Shown: in pieces, positions 1 through 8,232 of the stretch
Numbering within the stretch: the stretch's first letter is position 1
Layout: every line of letters starts with the position of its first letter
From: Chitinispirillaceae bacterium
GTDB lineage: Bacteria > Fibrobacterota > Chitinivibrionia > Chitinivibrionales > Chitinispirillaceae
DNA length: 46,153 nucleotides
Assembly (NCBI GenBank): GCA_016929415.1
Contig: JAFGIW010000096.1
Span: forward strand, 1-46,153
Reading direction: 5' to 3'
Notes under the pieces: model-generated
Databases searched by the model: none
What the model was told of the DNA's origin: nothing
Seen by the model: only the letters and a program-made list of their open reading frames with translations
Program-made: the position numbers and the translations under genes

Positions 1-120
1 CGAAACGGCCGATGAAACGACGAAACGGCCAATGAAACGACGAAACGGCCGATGAAACGACGAAACGGCTAATGAAATGACGAAACGGCTAATGAAATGA
101 CGAAACGGCCGATGAAACGA
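1..120. repeat. 20-bp tandem repeat array, six copies, cut by the window edge
   Basis: Six head-to-tail copies of a 20-bp unit with consensus CGAAACGGCCGATGAAACGA fill bases 1-120. Copies 2, 4 and 5 carry single-base changes (C to A, C to T, and C to T in the last GAAACGA). Each unit holds the hexamer GAAACG twice, spaced 12 and 8 bases apart, so the unit is close to two helical turns. The length is not a multiple of three and the units read through stops, so it is not coding. The array may continue to the left. It could bind a protein or be neutral satellite DNA; no function is shown. Confidence 0.95.
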
Positions 121-229
121 TGCAATTAATTAAAAATCAATAAGTTGTAGAAAAACTAAAGATTTTAGACTTTTTTCTCCCTTCCACCCCCCGAAAAGAT
201 GGCGATTACCAATACGATCGGAGGGAATG

Positions 230-275
230 GTCGCATTTTTGCGAATCGATATGCGAATGGTCGCAAAAATGCGAC
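230..275. repeat. Perfect 15-bp inverted repeat, 16-bp spacer
   Basis: The arms GTCGCATTTTTGCGA (230-244) and TCGCAAAAATGCGAC (261-275) are exact reverse complements. Each arm is also a near palindrome by itself. An 11-bp direct repeat, GAATGGTCGCA, occurs at 225-235 and 255-265, so the structure has direct and inverted symmetry. No T-run follows, so it is not a standard terminator. It could be an operator or a cruciform site upstream of the gene at 505. Confidence 0.85.
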
Positions 276-460
276 TGTTTAAGGCTGCATTGATCTCACC
301 TTTTTTAGAATTCGAATATCCCCTTTATACCCTCAGACCGTGCAAATTATCGTAAAAAGGCCGTTTTTCATCTTTACCGGCAATGCCCCGCACGTTCAAT
401 TAACAATTGGCATGATTGTTGCAATTTCACCGGAACGTTACCGATCGTAACAATTAACAG

Positions 461-472
461 AAGGTTAACCTT
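461..472. promoter_or_regulatory. 12-bp palindrome in the leader of the gene at 505
   Basis: AAGGTTAACCTT is a perfect palindrome 33 bases before the start codon, in an AT-rich leader that also repeats CAATTAACA. A helix-turn-helix regulator site is possible, but this is inference. The gene's ribosome binding site GAAAGGAG lies at about 491-498. Confidence 0.35.
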
Positions 473-504
473 ACTTTCAACAATTTAAAAGAAAGGAGTC
501 CGTC

Positions 505-1233
505 ATGAACCGTCACGAGAACAACAAGTTCCTGATGTACGGGGCTGCTCAGGCGGTGTGTAAAAAGCACCGTGAAACGATCGACTCGATGCCGCCCCTG
601 GTTGAGGCGGTAAAGAGCTTCGACGATTCAATCCCGGTCATTGTCCAGCGCGACAATGAATACGTGGGCATTTCGGCAGGCGCCGCTTCGGCGAAAAACG
701 CAGCGTACGAAGTGCTGTACGACAAGCTGCTGCAAACCAAGGATGCGCTGTTCGTCTACGGAAGAAAAAGCGATAACGAACAGCTCAAGGCGGAATGCGG
801 CATCAGTCACAGCGACGTGAAGCACCTGCGCGAAAACACCATGCTGCAGCTTTGCGTAAGAATCGCCGGCCTGGCGAAAACATACGCAAAGGAACTCGAA
901 CCCTACGGCATCACCGCCGGGGATATCGAATCCCTGGAAAAAGCCATGGATCAGTACAACCTGATGCTCGATGATTTCCAGCAGAAAACAGCGGAAAGCA
1001 AGGGCGCAAGGGAAATGCTGTACCAGGCGTTCCAGTACACGGACGAGATACTCAAAAAGGACATCGATACCATGGTCGGATTGCTCCGGACAAAGGACAT
1101 CGATTTCTACAACGAGTATCAGGCGGCACGGACCATAAAGGACTACGGCCAGAGCCGCTCATCCCAGGATGAGACGGAAGAAGCCGCCGAGCCCAAGGAG
1201 AAAGAAGACGTCGCGGAAAACACACCCGCGTAA
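505..1233 (+). CDS. Conserved hypothetical helical protein, 242 aa
   Basis: No enzymatic motif is recognised. The start ATG follows a good ribosome binding site (GAAAGGAG, about 6 bases of spacing). The opening residues MNRHENNKFLMYGAAQAVC resemble, from memory, uncharacterised proteins in Bacteroidetes and related phyla with an N-terminal MNRHENNK-type start and a mostly helical body; this likeness is not verified. Residues about 60-200 are rich in Lys, Glu, Gln and Leu and look helical or coiled coil. The last 25 residues are a low-complexity Glu/Pro/Lys tail (TEEAAEPKEKEDVAENTPA), probably disordered. There is no signal peptide or membrane segment, so it should be cytoplasmic. It is monocistronic: a long leader with repeats lies upstream and a strong terminator downstream. 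Codon use fits the GC-rich chromosome rather than the AT-rich island that follows. Confidence 0.8.
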   Translation: MNRHENNKFLMYGAAQAVCKKHRETIDSMPPLVEAVKSFDDSIPVIVQRDNEYVGISAGAASAKNAAYEVLYDKLLQTKDALFVYGRKSDNEQLKAECGISHSDVKHLRENTMLQLCVRIAGLAKTYAKELEPYGITAGDIESLEKAMDQYNLMLDDFQQKTAESKGAREMLYQAFQYTDEILKKDIDTMVGLLRTKDIDFYNEYQAARTIKDYGQSRSSQDETEEAAEPKEKEDVAENTPA

Positions 1234-1262
1234 GTACGTTTCACAACGTACGGTGTGAAGGG

Positions 1263-1298
1263 AGCGCCGACCCGGGAAACCGGGTCGGCGCTTTCATT
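1263..1298 (+). terminator. Rho-independent terminator of the gene at 505
   Basis: A perfect 13-bp GC-rich stem (1263-1275 pairs with 1280-1292) is closed by a GAAA tetraloop and followed by TTTCATT. It lies 30 bases after the stop codon. Confidence 0.9.
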
Positions 1299-1957
1299 AT
1301 CAAAGGGTTCGCCCCCGCCCGCCGCAACACCCGGCCTCCCCCTCCGCGTGAGACTTCTTTCGATACCGATACTGACGCTGATACCGATACCGATACCGAT
1401 CTTTTCCCAATTCCTCCAACACTCCTTCCACCTTCTCCTCCTCCGCCGGATTTATATTATTTCCATCCTGTAACTCCACCATCAATTCAGGCAGGAACAG
1501 CGTGAATACGAAATGCCCGCATACCCCTCTACAGCTTCAAAATCCGGAAAAAGATGAAAATGAGTGATAGCAAGCTGATTTTCGAAGATATCAAGAAACC
1601 CTATTCACCGATATCAGGGTTTTCAGGGAGGTATTGAGACAGTGCGACAAGGGGGAAATAACGTTAATGTTTATGTTGGCAGGGAGTTAGTGGGAAATAA
1701 ACCGGAACGAATGGATTTATAGGCAGCGGCAAGACAATAGAGAATGAAGACAGCCCGTTCGAAGACAAAAGACGGCGGTGCAGTAAAGAGACAAAGAAAT
1801 TCAGAGGAGGGGGGCCGGAATGAAGAAAAAAGGTAAAGCCATTAAATGCAAAGGCTATTTTATGAAAGGCAGCACGTATATACAATTCAGCTTGTCCGAA
1901 AAGGGCAAATAAATTACGTAAATTTTAATTAATAAAAATATAAAAGGAGCTTTCAAT
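1299..1957. other. Gene-free stretch with a GATACC microsatellite
   Basis: Bases 1362-1400 hold six and a half copies of a 6-bp unit (GATACC, with variants GATACT and GACGCT). The surrounding 1300-1470 is pyrimidine-rich and low in complexity. From 1500 to 1900 only short open frames without ribosome binding sites are seen, and none looks like a known protein. Base composition turns AT-rich at about 1500. The last 60 bases before the kinase gene are strongly AT-rich and probably hold its promoter, followed by the ribosome binding site AAAGGAG at about 1944-1950. Confidence 0.6.
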
Positions 1958-2869
1958 ATGCCGGTAAATATCCCCTCACCTGATTTGATTATAAACGCAA
2001 TTCCCGGCATTAAAGAATTGGTCCCATTAAACGCGGGTGGTTTTAAAGCAGTTTACAAGGCGAACATCAACGGTACATGGGAAGCATTGAAACTTATCGA
2101 GATACCCACATTTCCAGATCGACCAAAAGATGAACAGAGCATCATTCGTCAGGAAATGCGCGGGCGGATATTTCGCGAAATCGAAATTCTCGAACGTGTT
2201 TCAATTCCGGAGCTTGTCAAATTAGGTACAATAGGAAAAATGGAGACAAAAATAATGGAAAAGGATTATGTTGTTTACAGTGAAGAACTAATAGATGGCT
2301 GCGACCTTTTCCAGATAATCAATGCAGTGGGGTTAAAACCGTTTGAACAAGAGCTATGTGTGCTTTTTGTCATCTTGCTTCGCGCTATTAAAGCACTATG
2401 GAGTAATGGTTATATTCACCGTGACATAAAACCGGCGAATGTAATGAAGACTGCGGATCCTCATCGGCCATTCATTCTTATGGATTTAGGTATTGCGTTT
2501 TCGATCCATGACACAGCGCTTACGTTTAATGCAAGCGATCGGCTTCCCCCTGCGACATTCAAATATATTGCTCCTGAAATGCTTAATCCTGTTTTCCGGG
2601 AAAATATCGATTATCGTAGTGATCTTTATACCACTGCAATGACGATTTATGAATACGCCGCCTTCGCTCATCCTCTTGCACGGCAAACGGATGACTTGAT
2701 GACGACCTTTTCAAGGGCACTTAGGCAAATTCCAATAACGCTATCTACGCATCGTGGTGATTTATCACCGCAATTTTGCAGTCTTATAGACCAGATGTTG
2801 AAAAAGAAACCCGCACTGCGTCCGGCAAACCTGGATAGCCTTATTAGCAGATTGGAGGCTATGTTATGA
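1958..2869 (+). CDS. Serine/threonine protein kinase (Hanks type), stand-alone
   Basis: A soluble 303-residue protein made almost entirely of one Hanks-type kinase domain, predicted to phosphorylate Ser/Thr on partner proteins. All key elements are visible: Gly-rich loop AGGFKAVYKA (26-35), ATP-binding Lys45 (ALK), a C-helix Glu near 74, catalytic loop YIHRDIKPANVM with Asp156, Lys158 and Asn161, metal-binding DLG instead of DFG (176-178), APE (205-207), Asp222 and Arg288. It therefore looks active. There is no transmembrane segment and no PASTA or other sensor domain, unlike housekeeping PknB-type kinases. The start follows AAAGGAG. Its stop overlaps the next gene's start (ATGA), so the two are probably translated together and act together. 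AT-rich codon use sets it apart from the chromosome to its right. Confidence 0.93.
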   Translation: MPVNIPSPDLIINAIPGIKELVPLNAGGFKAVYKANINGTWEALKLIEIPTFPDRPKDEQSIIRQEMRGRIFREIEILERVSIPELVKLGTIGKMETKIMEKDYVVYSEELIDGCDLFQIINAVGLKPFEQELCVLFVILLRAIKALWSNGYIHRDIKPANVMKTADPHRPFILMDLGIAFSIHDTALTFNASDRLPPATFKYIAPEMLNPVFRENIDYRSDLYTTAMTIYEYAAFAHPLARQTDDLMTTFSRALRQIPITLSTHRGDLSPQFCSLIDQMLKKKPALRPANLDSLISRLEAML

Positions 2870-4077
2870 AACTTTATTCACAAAATGGCTTTGGAGAAGT
2901 AACAAAAGTAATAGAAGGCCTGCAAAACGATTTTATTGATGGCGTGATAATCAGCCCGAAAGACATTTCATCTTCTAAGTTAACAAACAAAATAGAGCAA
3001 TATAGAGAAGTGAAAAAGGATGCCGAATTGCTTTTCGATCCTCAATTCTATGCCTCCATAGGTATGGAAGCAGATGGCTACCGCCTTGGGCATTTACTGG
3101 AAGATTATAATGACTATTTTACCCTACGGCGCAGGAGCGCATTGGAACGTGAAAGCGCTGTAGAAGGAGCACTGGAAGCAGCATTAAAATATCAAATGGG
3201 TATGCCTTTCCTTGATGCCATTATCGCGCCAAATATACTTATTTCAAAATCCATTGACTCTGCCGAGGCTTTAATCGCAAAAAATTTTATCCGATTGGCA
3301 CCCGAGATATATAAAAAACTTGGCGGGAAAAAGCCTTTATTCCTCACTCTTGCGGTTTCACGAGAAGCATTGGATAAGGATGATTTTTTAGAATTCACAA
3401 ATGAAATTACCGCCCTCGATAGACCGCCAGCCGGTTTCTATATCCTTCTAGGTGCACGTAACACTGAAGATAGAAGCGAGATATTTAATTCTAAAATTCT
3501 GGCTTATTGGATGTATCTGAATTATTCTTTATCGGCAGTAAATGGTTTTAAGGTGGTAAATGGTTTTTCTGACCTTGCATCGCCAATTCTGGCAGCTGCA
3601 GGCGCTACAGCCGGAGCTACCGGATGGTGGTCTAACCTTCGTACATTCTCGTTATCACGCTTTGAACCAGCGATGACAGGCGGCCATTTACCGACGCCAA
3701 GATATCTTAGTGCTAAGCTTCTTAACAGGATAACATTTTCCGAATTTGACCAGATAAGAAAAATCGTACCCTCTGTCGCAAATAGGTTGCCTTCTGATGA
3801 AGAATACCCGGAAGGTGAACGAGGTTCAGAACCATACCGACATAAGGAGGTTTTACAAACATGGAATGCTCTTAAGAGCATTTGCATGGATTTAAATGCG
3901 TCTGTACCTAAAGAAGCTCTTGAAAAATTGATGAAGGCTATTCGCGAGGCCCAAGAATGCTATGATAAAATCCAAAGAATTGGGATTCAACTCGAACCGA
4001 AGTCAGGTTCAGAGCATTTAGAGGCAATTGGCGAAAGCATTCAGCGATTTAAATCTCTTGCTGAGTTGGATGCGTGA
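2866..4077 (+). CDS. Uncharacterised kinase-coupled protein, probable (beta/alpha)8 barrel
   Basis: A 403-residue soluble protein of unknown function. Alternating short hydrophobic strands and helices suggest a TIM barrel: GVIISP (about 27), ELLFDPQFY (about 53), DAIIAPN (about 119), PLFLTLAVS (about 155), GFYILLGA (about 190), then a Gly/Ala-rich loop GATAGATGWW near residue 245, where barrels often bind phosphate. This is fold-level inference. The general look recalls tRNA-guanine transglycosylase-like barrels, but no catalytic signature of that family is identified. The C-terminal 60 residues form a helical tail. The gene overlaps the kinase stop by 4 bp (ATGA), implying a functional pair, with the barrel protein as possible kinase substrate or effector. 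Its 3' end overlaps the convergent nuclease-like gene by 60 bp. Confidence 0.75.
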   Translation: MKLYSQNGFGEVTKVIEGLQNDFIDGVIISPKDISSSKLTNKIEQYREVKKDAELLFDPQFYASIGMEADGYRLGHLLEDYNDYFTLRRRSALERESAVEGALEAALKYQMGMPFLDAIIAPNILISKSIDSAEALIAKNFIRLAPEIYKKLGGKKPLFLTLAVSREALDKDDFLEFTNEITALDRPPAGFYILLGARNTEDRSEIFNSKILAYWMYLNYSLSAVNGFKVVNGFSDLASPILAAAGATAGATGWWSNLRTFSLSRFEPAMTGGHLPTPRYLSAKLLNRITFSEFDQIRKIVPSVANRLPSDEEYPEGERGSEPYRHKEVLQTWNALKSICMDLNASVPKEALEKLMKAIREAQECYDKIQRIGIQLEPKSGSEHLEAIGESIQRFKSLAELDA

Positions 4078-4581
4078 GGAAATAACGTTTATAGCTTTGC
4101 TTTTAGCTTCAGGATTGCGCGGTGCAGGATTTTTTGGGGTGAATATCCTGCAAATTGTATCAGTTATTGGATTGTAAGTCCAAAGGCCGATATTGTTCAT
4201 TTGAAACAAAGACAAGTATCGGCTGGCTACCACTCCAGAACTAGGGGGAAGCACAACATAGGATGCATCTGAATAATAACTATATCTATACGCCTGCTGG
4301 AGCGCTCGTCTCCAGTCTGTTATTTTGGTTTCGAATGCATGTAAGGTACTTTTTATACTCTGTGTTGCATTGTTCGAAGGCAACAACCAAACGAAATCAG
4401 CTATTCCATAATTGGATAAGCTGAAATGCTGTCCGCCGTAACCAGTAGTGAAAATATTGGAAAGTAGATATCGTTCAAAAGCACAAAGAAAATTGGCTTC
4501 TCCGCGCTTGCGACCAATTTTTGGGGGGAGATTTCTTCGAGTGTTATATACCTTAAACCGTAAAGTGGTAGGATTGCTCAT
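4018..4581 (-). CDS. PD-(D/E)XK nuclease-like protein, 187 aa
   Basis: A small soluble protein with the layout of the PD-(D/E)XK nuclease superfamily: a helix carrying Glu36 (AFERYLL), strand motif GIADFVWLLP with Asp62, strand motif HAFETKITDW with the Glu84-x-Lys86 pair, then helix RRALQQAYRY with the Gln and Tyr often seen after the core, and a closing strand ASYVVLP. These fit the D...ExK...Q pattern of restriction-like endonucleases, so DNA or RNA cleavage is plausible; no target-recognition domain is seen. It converges on the kinase/barrel pair and overlaps the barrel gene by 60 bp, which suggests a compact module. No strong ribosome binding site is present, so the start is a best guess. 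The family assignment is by motif only. Confidence 0.65.
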   Translation of the reverse strand: MSNPTTLRFKVYNTRRNLPPKIGRKRGEANFLCAFERYLLSNIFTTGYGGQHFSLSNYGIADFVWLLPSNNATQSIKSTLHAFETKITDWRRALQQAYRYSYYSDASYVVLPPSSGVVASRYLSLFQMNNIGLWTYNPITDTICRIFTPKNPAPRNPEAKSKAINVISSRIQLSKRFKSLNAFANCL

Positions 4582-4641
4582 GTTCTTAAATATATCATTC
4601 TACGTTTATTTGAGCTATTACTATCCTTAAAGTATTAGGCA

Positions 4642-4920
4642 TTATTTCTTCATTATGTTGTTTGTACCCCAGTCGCCGGCACCATGTAAAAAAAGGATCA
4701 ATGGATATTTTTTATCAGCCTGGATATTGTTCGGTATATAAAAACGATAAGGAAGTGTGAAACCTGCACCATTATCAAAAATGTGTGCTTCGAATTTACT
4801 GCTTTGAGGATATGCCTGGAAGGCTAAAAACCGGGTAATTATTGCAAAACATAAAATTCTGAACACTGTAGTATGCTCCTGTGGAAGTGAACTGATAAGT
4901 ATTCCTTTTTTCCGGTTCAT
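4642..4920 (-). pseudogene. Truncated secreted alpha/beta hydrolase (esterase), N-terminal fragment
   Basis: Ninety-two residues remain of what should be a 250-300 residue secreted esterase. A hydrophobic stretch (VFRILCFAIITRFLAF, about 19-34) acts as signal peptide. The segment YRFYIPNNIQ then LILFLHGAGDWGTNN matches the start of poly-hydroxybutyrate-depolymerase/dienelactone-type hydrolases, where LFLHGAG forms the oxyanion-hole loop. The frame stops 8 residues later (NIMKK). The nucleophile Ser, Asp and His are all missing, and the nuclease-like gene begins 60 bases further on. The gene is dead unless the rest lies elsewhere. Confidence 0.75.
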
Positions 4921-5512
4921 GCGGGAATTTCAGAGCTACCGATTAACATCGTATCGGATTTATGGATAAAATTTCTCACATCCCGCCAATTCACGTACCC
5001 GAACACAAGTTGAAAATAGGTGTCGTTGCGTTTGAAATGCAAGAAACAGACATGGTCAAGGGGTATTCTCGGAAGTGTATCAGAAGCAACTTTCAGCTTG
5101 CCGGGCTTACAAAGAACTCATAATAGAGAGTTAGTCCGGAAGGCGGCTATCGGTGACCCGAAGGGATCCGCGGCGGGGCGGTTGGGCAACCGGCCGTCCT
5201 ACGCTGACAACAAATTTTGTGGTAATTCAGGACACGGGCCGAAAGGGCTTGGTCGAATTTATATTACAGGAAATGACTTCCAGTGGAGGTTATAAAGCAC
5301 AAACTTTTTATATGGATTTTGGGATTAAAGAAAACGCGGAAACGATGTATCAAATCAAAAAAGTCGGTTTTGATACAAATACTATAACTATAACATCTTA
5401 TCCTGATTCAATGGCTGTTATTGTATGTAACAATAGCACTGTCAGAAACGTTGATATATACTAGCGTTTAACCATAAAATGTTTATTCCGCACAAAACCT
5501 CCTTTAACAAAA
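4921..5512. other. Decayed intergenic stretch with two short open frames of unknown origin
   Basis: Two plus-strand frames might be gene remnants. One, at 4962-5123 (53 codons, MDKISHIPPIHVPEHKLK...), has no ribosome binding site. The other is the coherent part of a frame at about 5210-5464 that ends ...CNNSTVRNVDIY and has a plausible amino-acid composition, but no recognisable fold and no credible start. Between them, 5140-5205 is an abrupt GC-rich block (GGATCCGCGGCGGGGCGG and a GGTTGGGCAACC hairpin) in otherwise AT-rich DNA, as if segments of different origin had been joined. I cannot assign a function. Confidence 0.4.
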
Positions 5513-6784
5513 ATGAAAATTCACACTGAAAAACTATTTAATAAAGATTTTGTCCTTATCTGGCAGGGGCAACTCGTTAGCCAGATTGGCACCCAGGCAT
5601 TTATGATTGGGATAATTTTATATATAAAAGAAACCACATCTTCAGTATTTTTTGTATCCTTACTCATATTGATTTCCCGAGTACCTACTTTAATATTTGG
5701 CCCTATCGGAGGGGTATTAGCTGATCGCTGTTCACGCCGTAATATTATGATATATTGTGATTTGATAAGTGGTTTTAGCATCCTGTTTCTTGCATTTATT
5801 ACAATTATCATGCCGCCGAAGAGTTATTATGTTGCTGTAAGCATATTCATTGTATCTTTAGTGCTTGCGATAGCTGAAAGTTTCTTCCGTCCAGCTATTT
5901 CATCTGCGTTACCGGATATTGTACCACATAATCGACTATCAATTGCAAACACATTTAATCAGGGAACCATACAGGTTGCTCGTATTTTTGGGCAAGGTAC
6001 TTCAGGTATTCTTTACCGTCAAATCGGAGCGCAATTATTATTTGTACTTAATGGTGTCAGCTATCTTTTTTCCGCTATTACAGAATTATTCATTACCATT
6101 CCATATTATCAACTAAATAATAAAAAGGCCTCCGGTCAAACATTGCCTGTCATTTTATTGTTCAAAAATGATATCACTGCGGGCTTTCACTATGTCTGGA
6201 AAAGAAGCGGATTGCGATCATATTTTTTATCTATCATGATTTCATCTTTTTTTGTAATGCCATTTGTTGCCCTCCTGCCTTTTTATCTCGAAGATGTAGT
6301 TCAATGTGGTTCAGAATGGTATGGTTATTTAATGGGTACATTCGGTATCGGAACTATTTTTGGTTTTTTACTTATTAACACTTCCTTCATTCCTTCAAAA
6401 ATAAAAGCGATACTTCTTGTTATATTTGTAATAATCACACCAGCCGGATTATTATTAATTGCCATATTTCCGTTATTGGAATTGGTAATAACCTCATTTT
6501 TATTATTAGGAATTATGCAGGGATTTTTAATGATAAAAATATTAACCACAATTCAATTATCTACAAATAGTACTATGCGCGGACGGGTAATGGGATTATT
6601 TGAATCCGCAACTCATGGTCTGTCGACAGTTGCAATGGTTCTTGCAGGAATCGCAGCAGATCTGACGGATAAAAACATTCTTGCTGTCATGAAGTTTTTC
6701 GGTATAACAGGTACATTCCTTTTGTTGGTAATATTTTCTAATAATCATTTTAGAAAATCCTTTATCACTTTATCTGACAGTTAA
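5513..6784 (+). CDS. MFS transporter, EntS/MFS_3-like drug or siderophore exporter family
   Basis: A 423-residue inner-membrane protein with about 12 hydrophobic segments, the usual size for a major facilitator. The loop after TM2 reads GGVLADRCSRRNIM, the MFS motif A. The order WQGQLVSQIGTQ near the N-terminus followed by FVSLLILISRVPTLIFGPIGG is typical of the MFS_3 group (enterobactin exporter EntS and macrolide-efflux-like proteins), which exports small molecules by proton antiport. The substrate cannot be read from sequence. It is flanked only by decayed genes and is strongly AT-rich, like the rest of the island, which suggests horizontal acquisition. No Shine-Dalgarno sequence precedes the ATG; instead CCTCCTTTA lies 5-13 bases upstream, so the start or its translation may be unusual. 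Confidence 0.88.
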   Translation: MKIHTEKLFNKDFVLIWQGQLVSQIGTQAFMIGIILYIKETTSSVFFVSLLILISRVPTLIFGPIGGVLADRCSRRNIMIYCDLISGFSILFLAFITIIMPPKSYYVAVSIFIVSLVLAIAESFFRPAISSALPDIVPHNRLSIANTFNQGTIQVARIFGQGTSGILYRQIGAQLLFVLNGVSYLFSAITELFITIPYYQLNNKKASGQTLPVILLFKNDITAGFHYVWKRSGLRSYFLSIMISSFFVMPFVALLPFYLEDVVQCGSEWYGYLMGTFGIGTIFGFLLINTSFIPSKIKAILLVIFVIITPAGLLLIAIFPLLELVITSFLLLGIMQGFLMIKILTTIQLSTNSTMRGRVMGLFESATHGLSTVAMVLAGIAADLTDKNILAVMKFFGITGTFLLLVIFSNNHFRKSFITLSDS

Positions 6785-7076
6785 GTATTTGAATAAATAT
6801 ATTTTTATATACTATTGAACAAGTGAAAAGGAATTGCGCCCTAAAAACAAATCAGCTCAAGAGCATCGTATAACATTGGTTTGGGTGCTGCGGGCGCAAA
6901 GCCGCGCCGAATGCCCCGCGGGCGCTTTACATGGCCGCAGAACGTCGCGCGCAAGTCTTTTTAGGCATGAAGAAGACACCCGCCCGAAGAAAGGAGAAGA
7001 AAACAATCTTGATAATGAATTGTAATCGGCTTTACCACATGCAATTACGGTTAACAATTAATAAGGGATGGATATT
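6785..7076. other. Intergenic region with an internal GC-rich block
   Basis: AT-rich DNA after the transporter, with no clear terminator. A GC-rich block lies at about 6888-6955 (GCTGCGGGCGCAAAGCCGCG..., with GCGGGCGC twice). A 63-codon open frame across it has the skewed Arg/Ala composition of non-coding GC-rich DNA and is not called. The last bases carry AAGGG at about 7061-7065, the likely ribosome binding site for the ATG at 7077. Confidence 0.5.
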
Positions 7077-8232
7077 ATGAGGAAGAGACTTTTAGCATTA
7101 GCAGTGACAGTGTTGGTAGGTGCAGGGTACGGTGATTATTATCCGGATGTAGTAGTTGCAACCGTAGGCGTAGGAAACAGCCCATCCTTTGCCAGTTGTT
7201 TACCTGATGGCAAATATATATATGTCCCTAATTACCATGATGGCACTGTATCGGTAATACGCACATCCGACAATGCTGTTGTAGAGACTGTTTATACGGG
7301 AACAGGTCCCCATGAAACGGTTACGCATGCAAACGGCCAATTCGTCTATGTTGCAAACAGAGGGAGCGCCAATGTTTCCGTCATTCGAACTTCTGATAAT
7401 ATGGTTGTTGCTACCGTAAACGTCCATGGCCCTATTATGCTCGCATCGCCCGCAGATGACAATATCGTATACGTGACTAGTAATGGGTTATATGCAATAA
7501 ATACGCTGAGCAATCAGATCGTTTCATCAATTACCGGTGCGGTTGAACTTGGTTATCCGGTTTTTTCACCTGATTACAAATATTGTTATGTAACCGATGT
7601 CAAACAGAATCTATCAAACGGGGATATTTGGATTGTCGGTACGACAAACCACGATCTGGTTAAAAAAGTAAGTGTCGGCGCATATCCCGGTTGGGGGACA
7701 TTCCTTCCGTCGGGTGACTGCTATTACGTCCCAAACCGTAAAAGTAATTCCGTTTCCGTCATAAGAACATCAGACCAAACAGTTGCCCAACAGCTAGTGC
7801 AGGCGAAAATATCTCAACGTTGACTGAAGACCTTCAAGCAAAAGAAATAACAGGTTATGCTGCTGACGATGATGAAACGGATATACTAAAATACTGTTGG
7901 CTGGAAGGAACTAATATCATAGATGATTGGAGGATAGTTGAGCAAAGTGGAGAATGCCCGCTATATCTTGTAGATGTGGAATTAAACATTGGAACCCCTA
8001 CCCTTACATTAAAAGTAACTGATGGAAAAGAGACGGCTTCAGACGAGATGATACTTACTATTGAAAATTCCGCCCCATACGCAGCCTCTAATGGAGGTAC
8101 TTATGAAATTGGATATCCGATTAGTATCTCTGCTGAGCTTTGTGATTATGATGGTGACATGTTAATATATAAATGGATATATTCCAAACCGGTGATACAA
8201 TTATTAATTTAAAAGGATGCATTGTAAAATAA
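7077..8232 (+). pseudogene. Secreted YVTN beta-propeller/PKD-like protein, broken by frameshifts
   Basis: The first part (7077-7823) encodes a signal peptide (MRKRLLALAVTVLVGAGYG) and about five YVTN-type propeller blades with repeats such as YVPNYHDGTVSVIRTSDN and YVANRGSANVSVIRTSDN, typical of secreted surface proteins. Around 7780-7820 the reading shifts: the second frame is open before its TTG at 7820 and reads PNSCPTASAGENISTL, the start of an Ig/PKD-like module that continues through LTLKVTDGKETASD. At about 8173 it shifts again: after YKWI the third frame reads FQTGDTIINLKG before stopping at 8232. All three frames are used, so the gene is a pseudogene unless there are sequencing errors. 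The ATG at 7077 is preferred over 7068 because of its spacing from AAGGG. Confidence 0.8.

Noticed and set aside
1..120. CRISPR array
   Set aside because: Units are contiguous without unique spacers.
1255..1473. Open frame of 72 codons across the terminator and GATACC repeat
   Set aside because: It translates the terminator stem and microsatellite; not a real protein.
1664..1885. 73-codon minus-strand frame
   Set aside because: Biased composition, no start signals, no recognisable domain.
5460..5513. CCTCCTTTA just before the MFS start, identical to the 3' tail of 16S rRNA
   Set aside because: Short match, no other rRNA sequence around; chance in AT-rich DNA.
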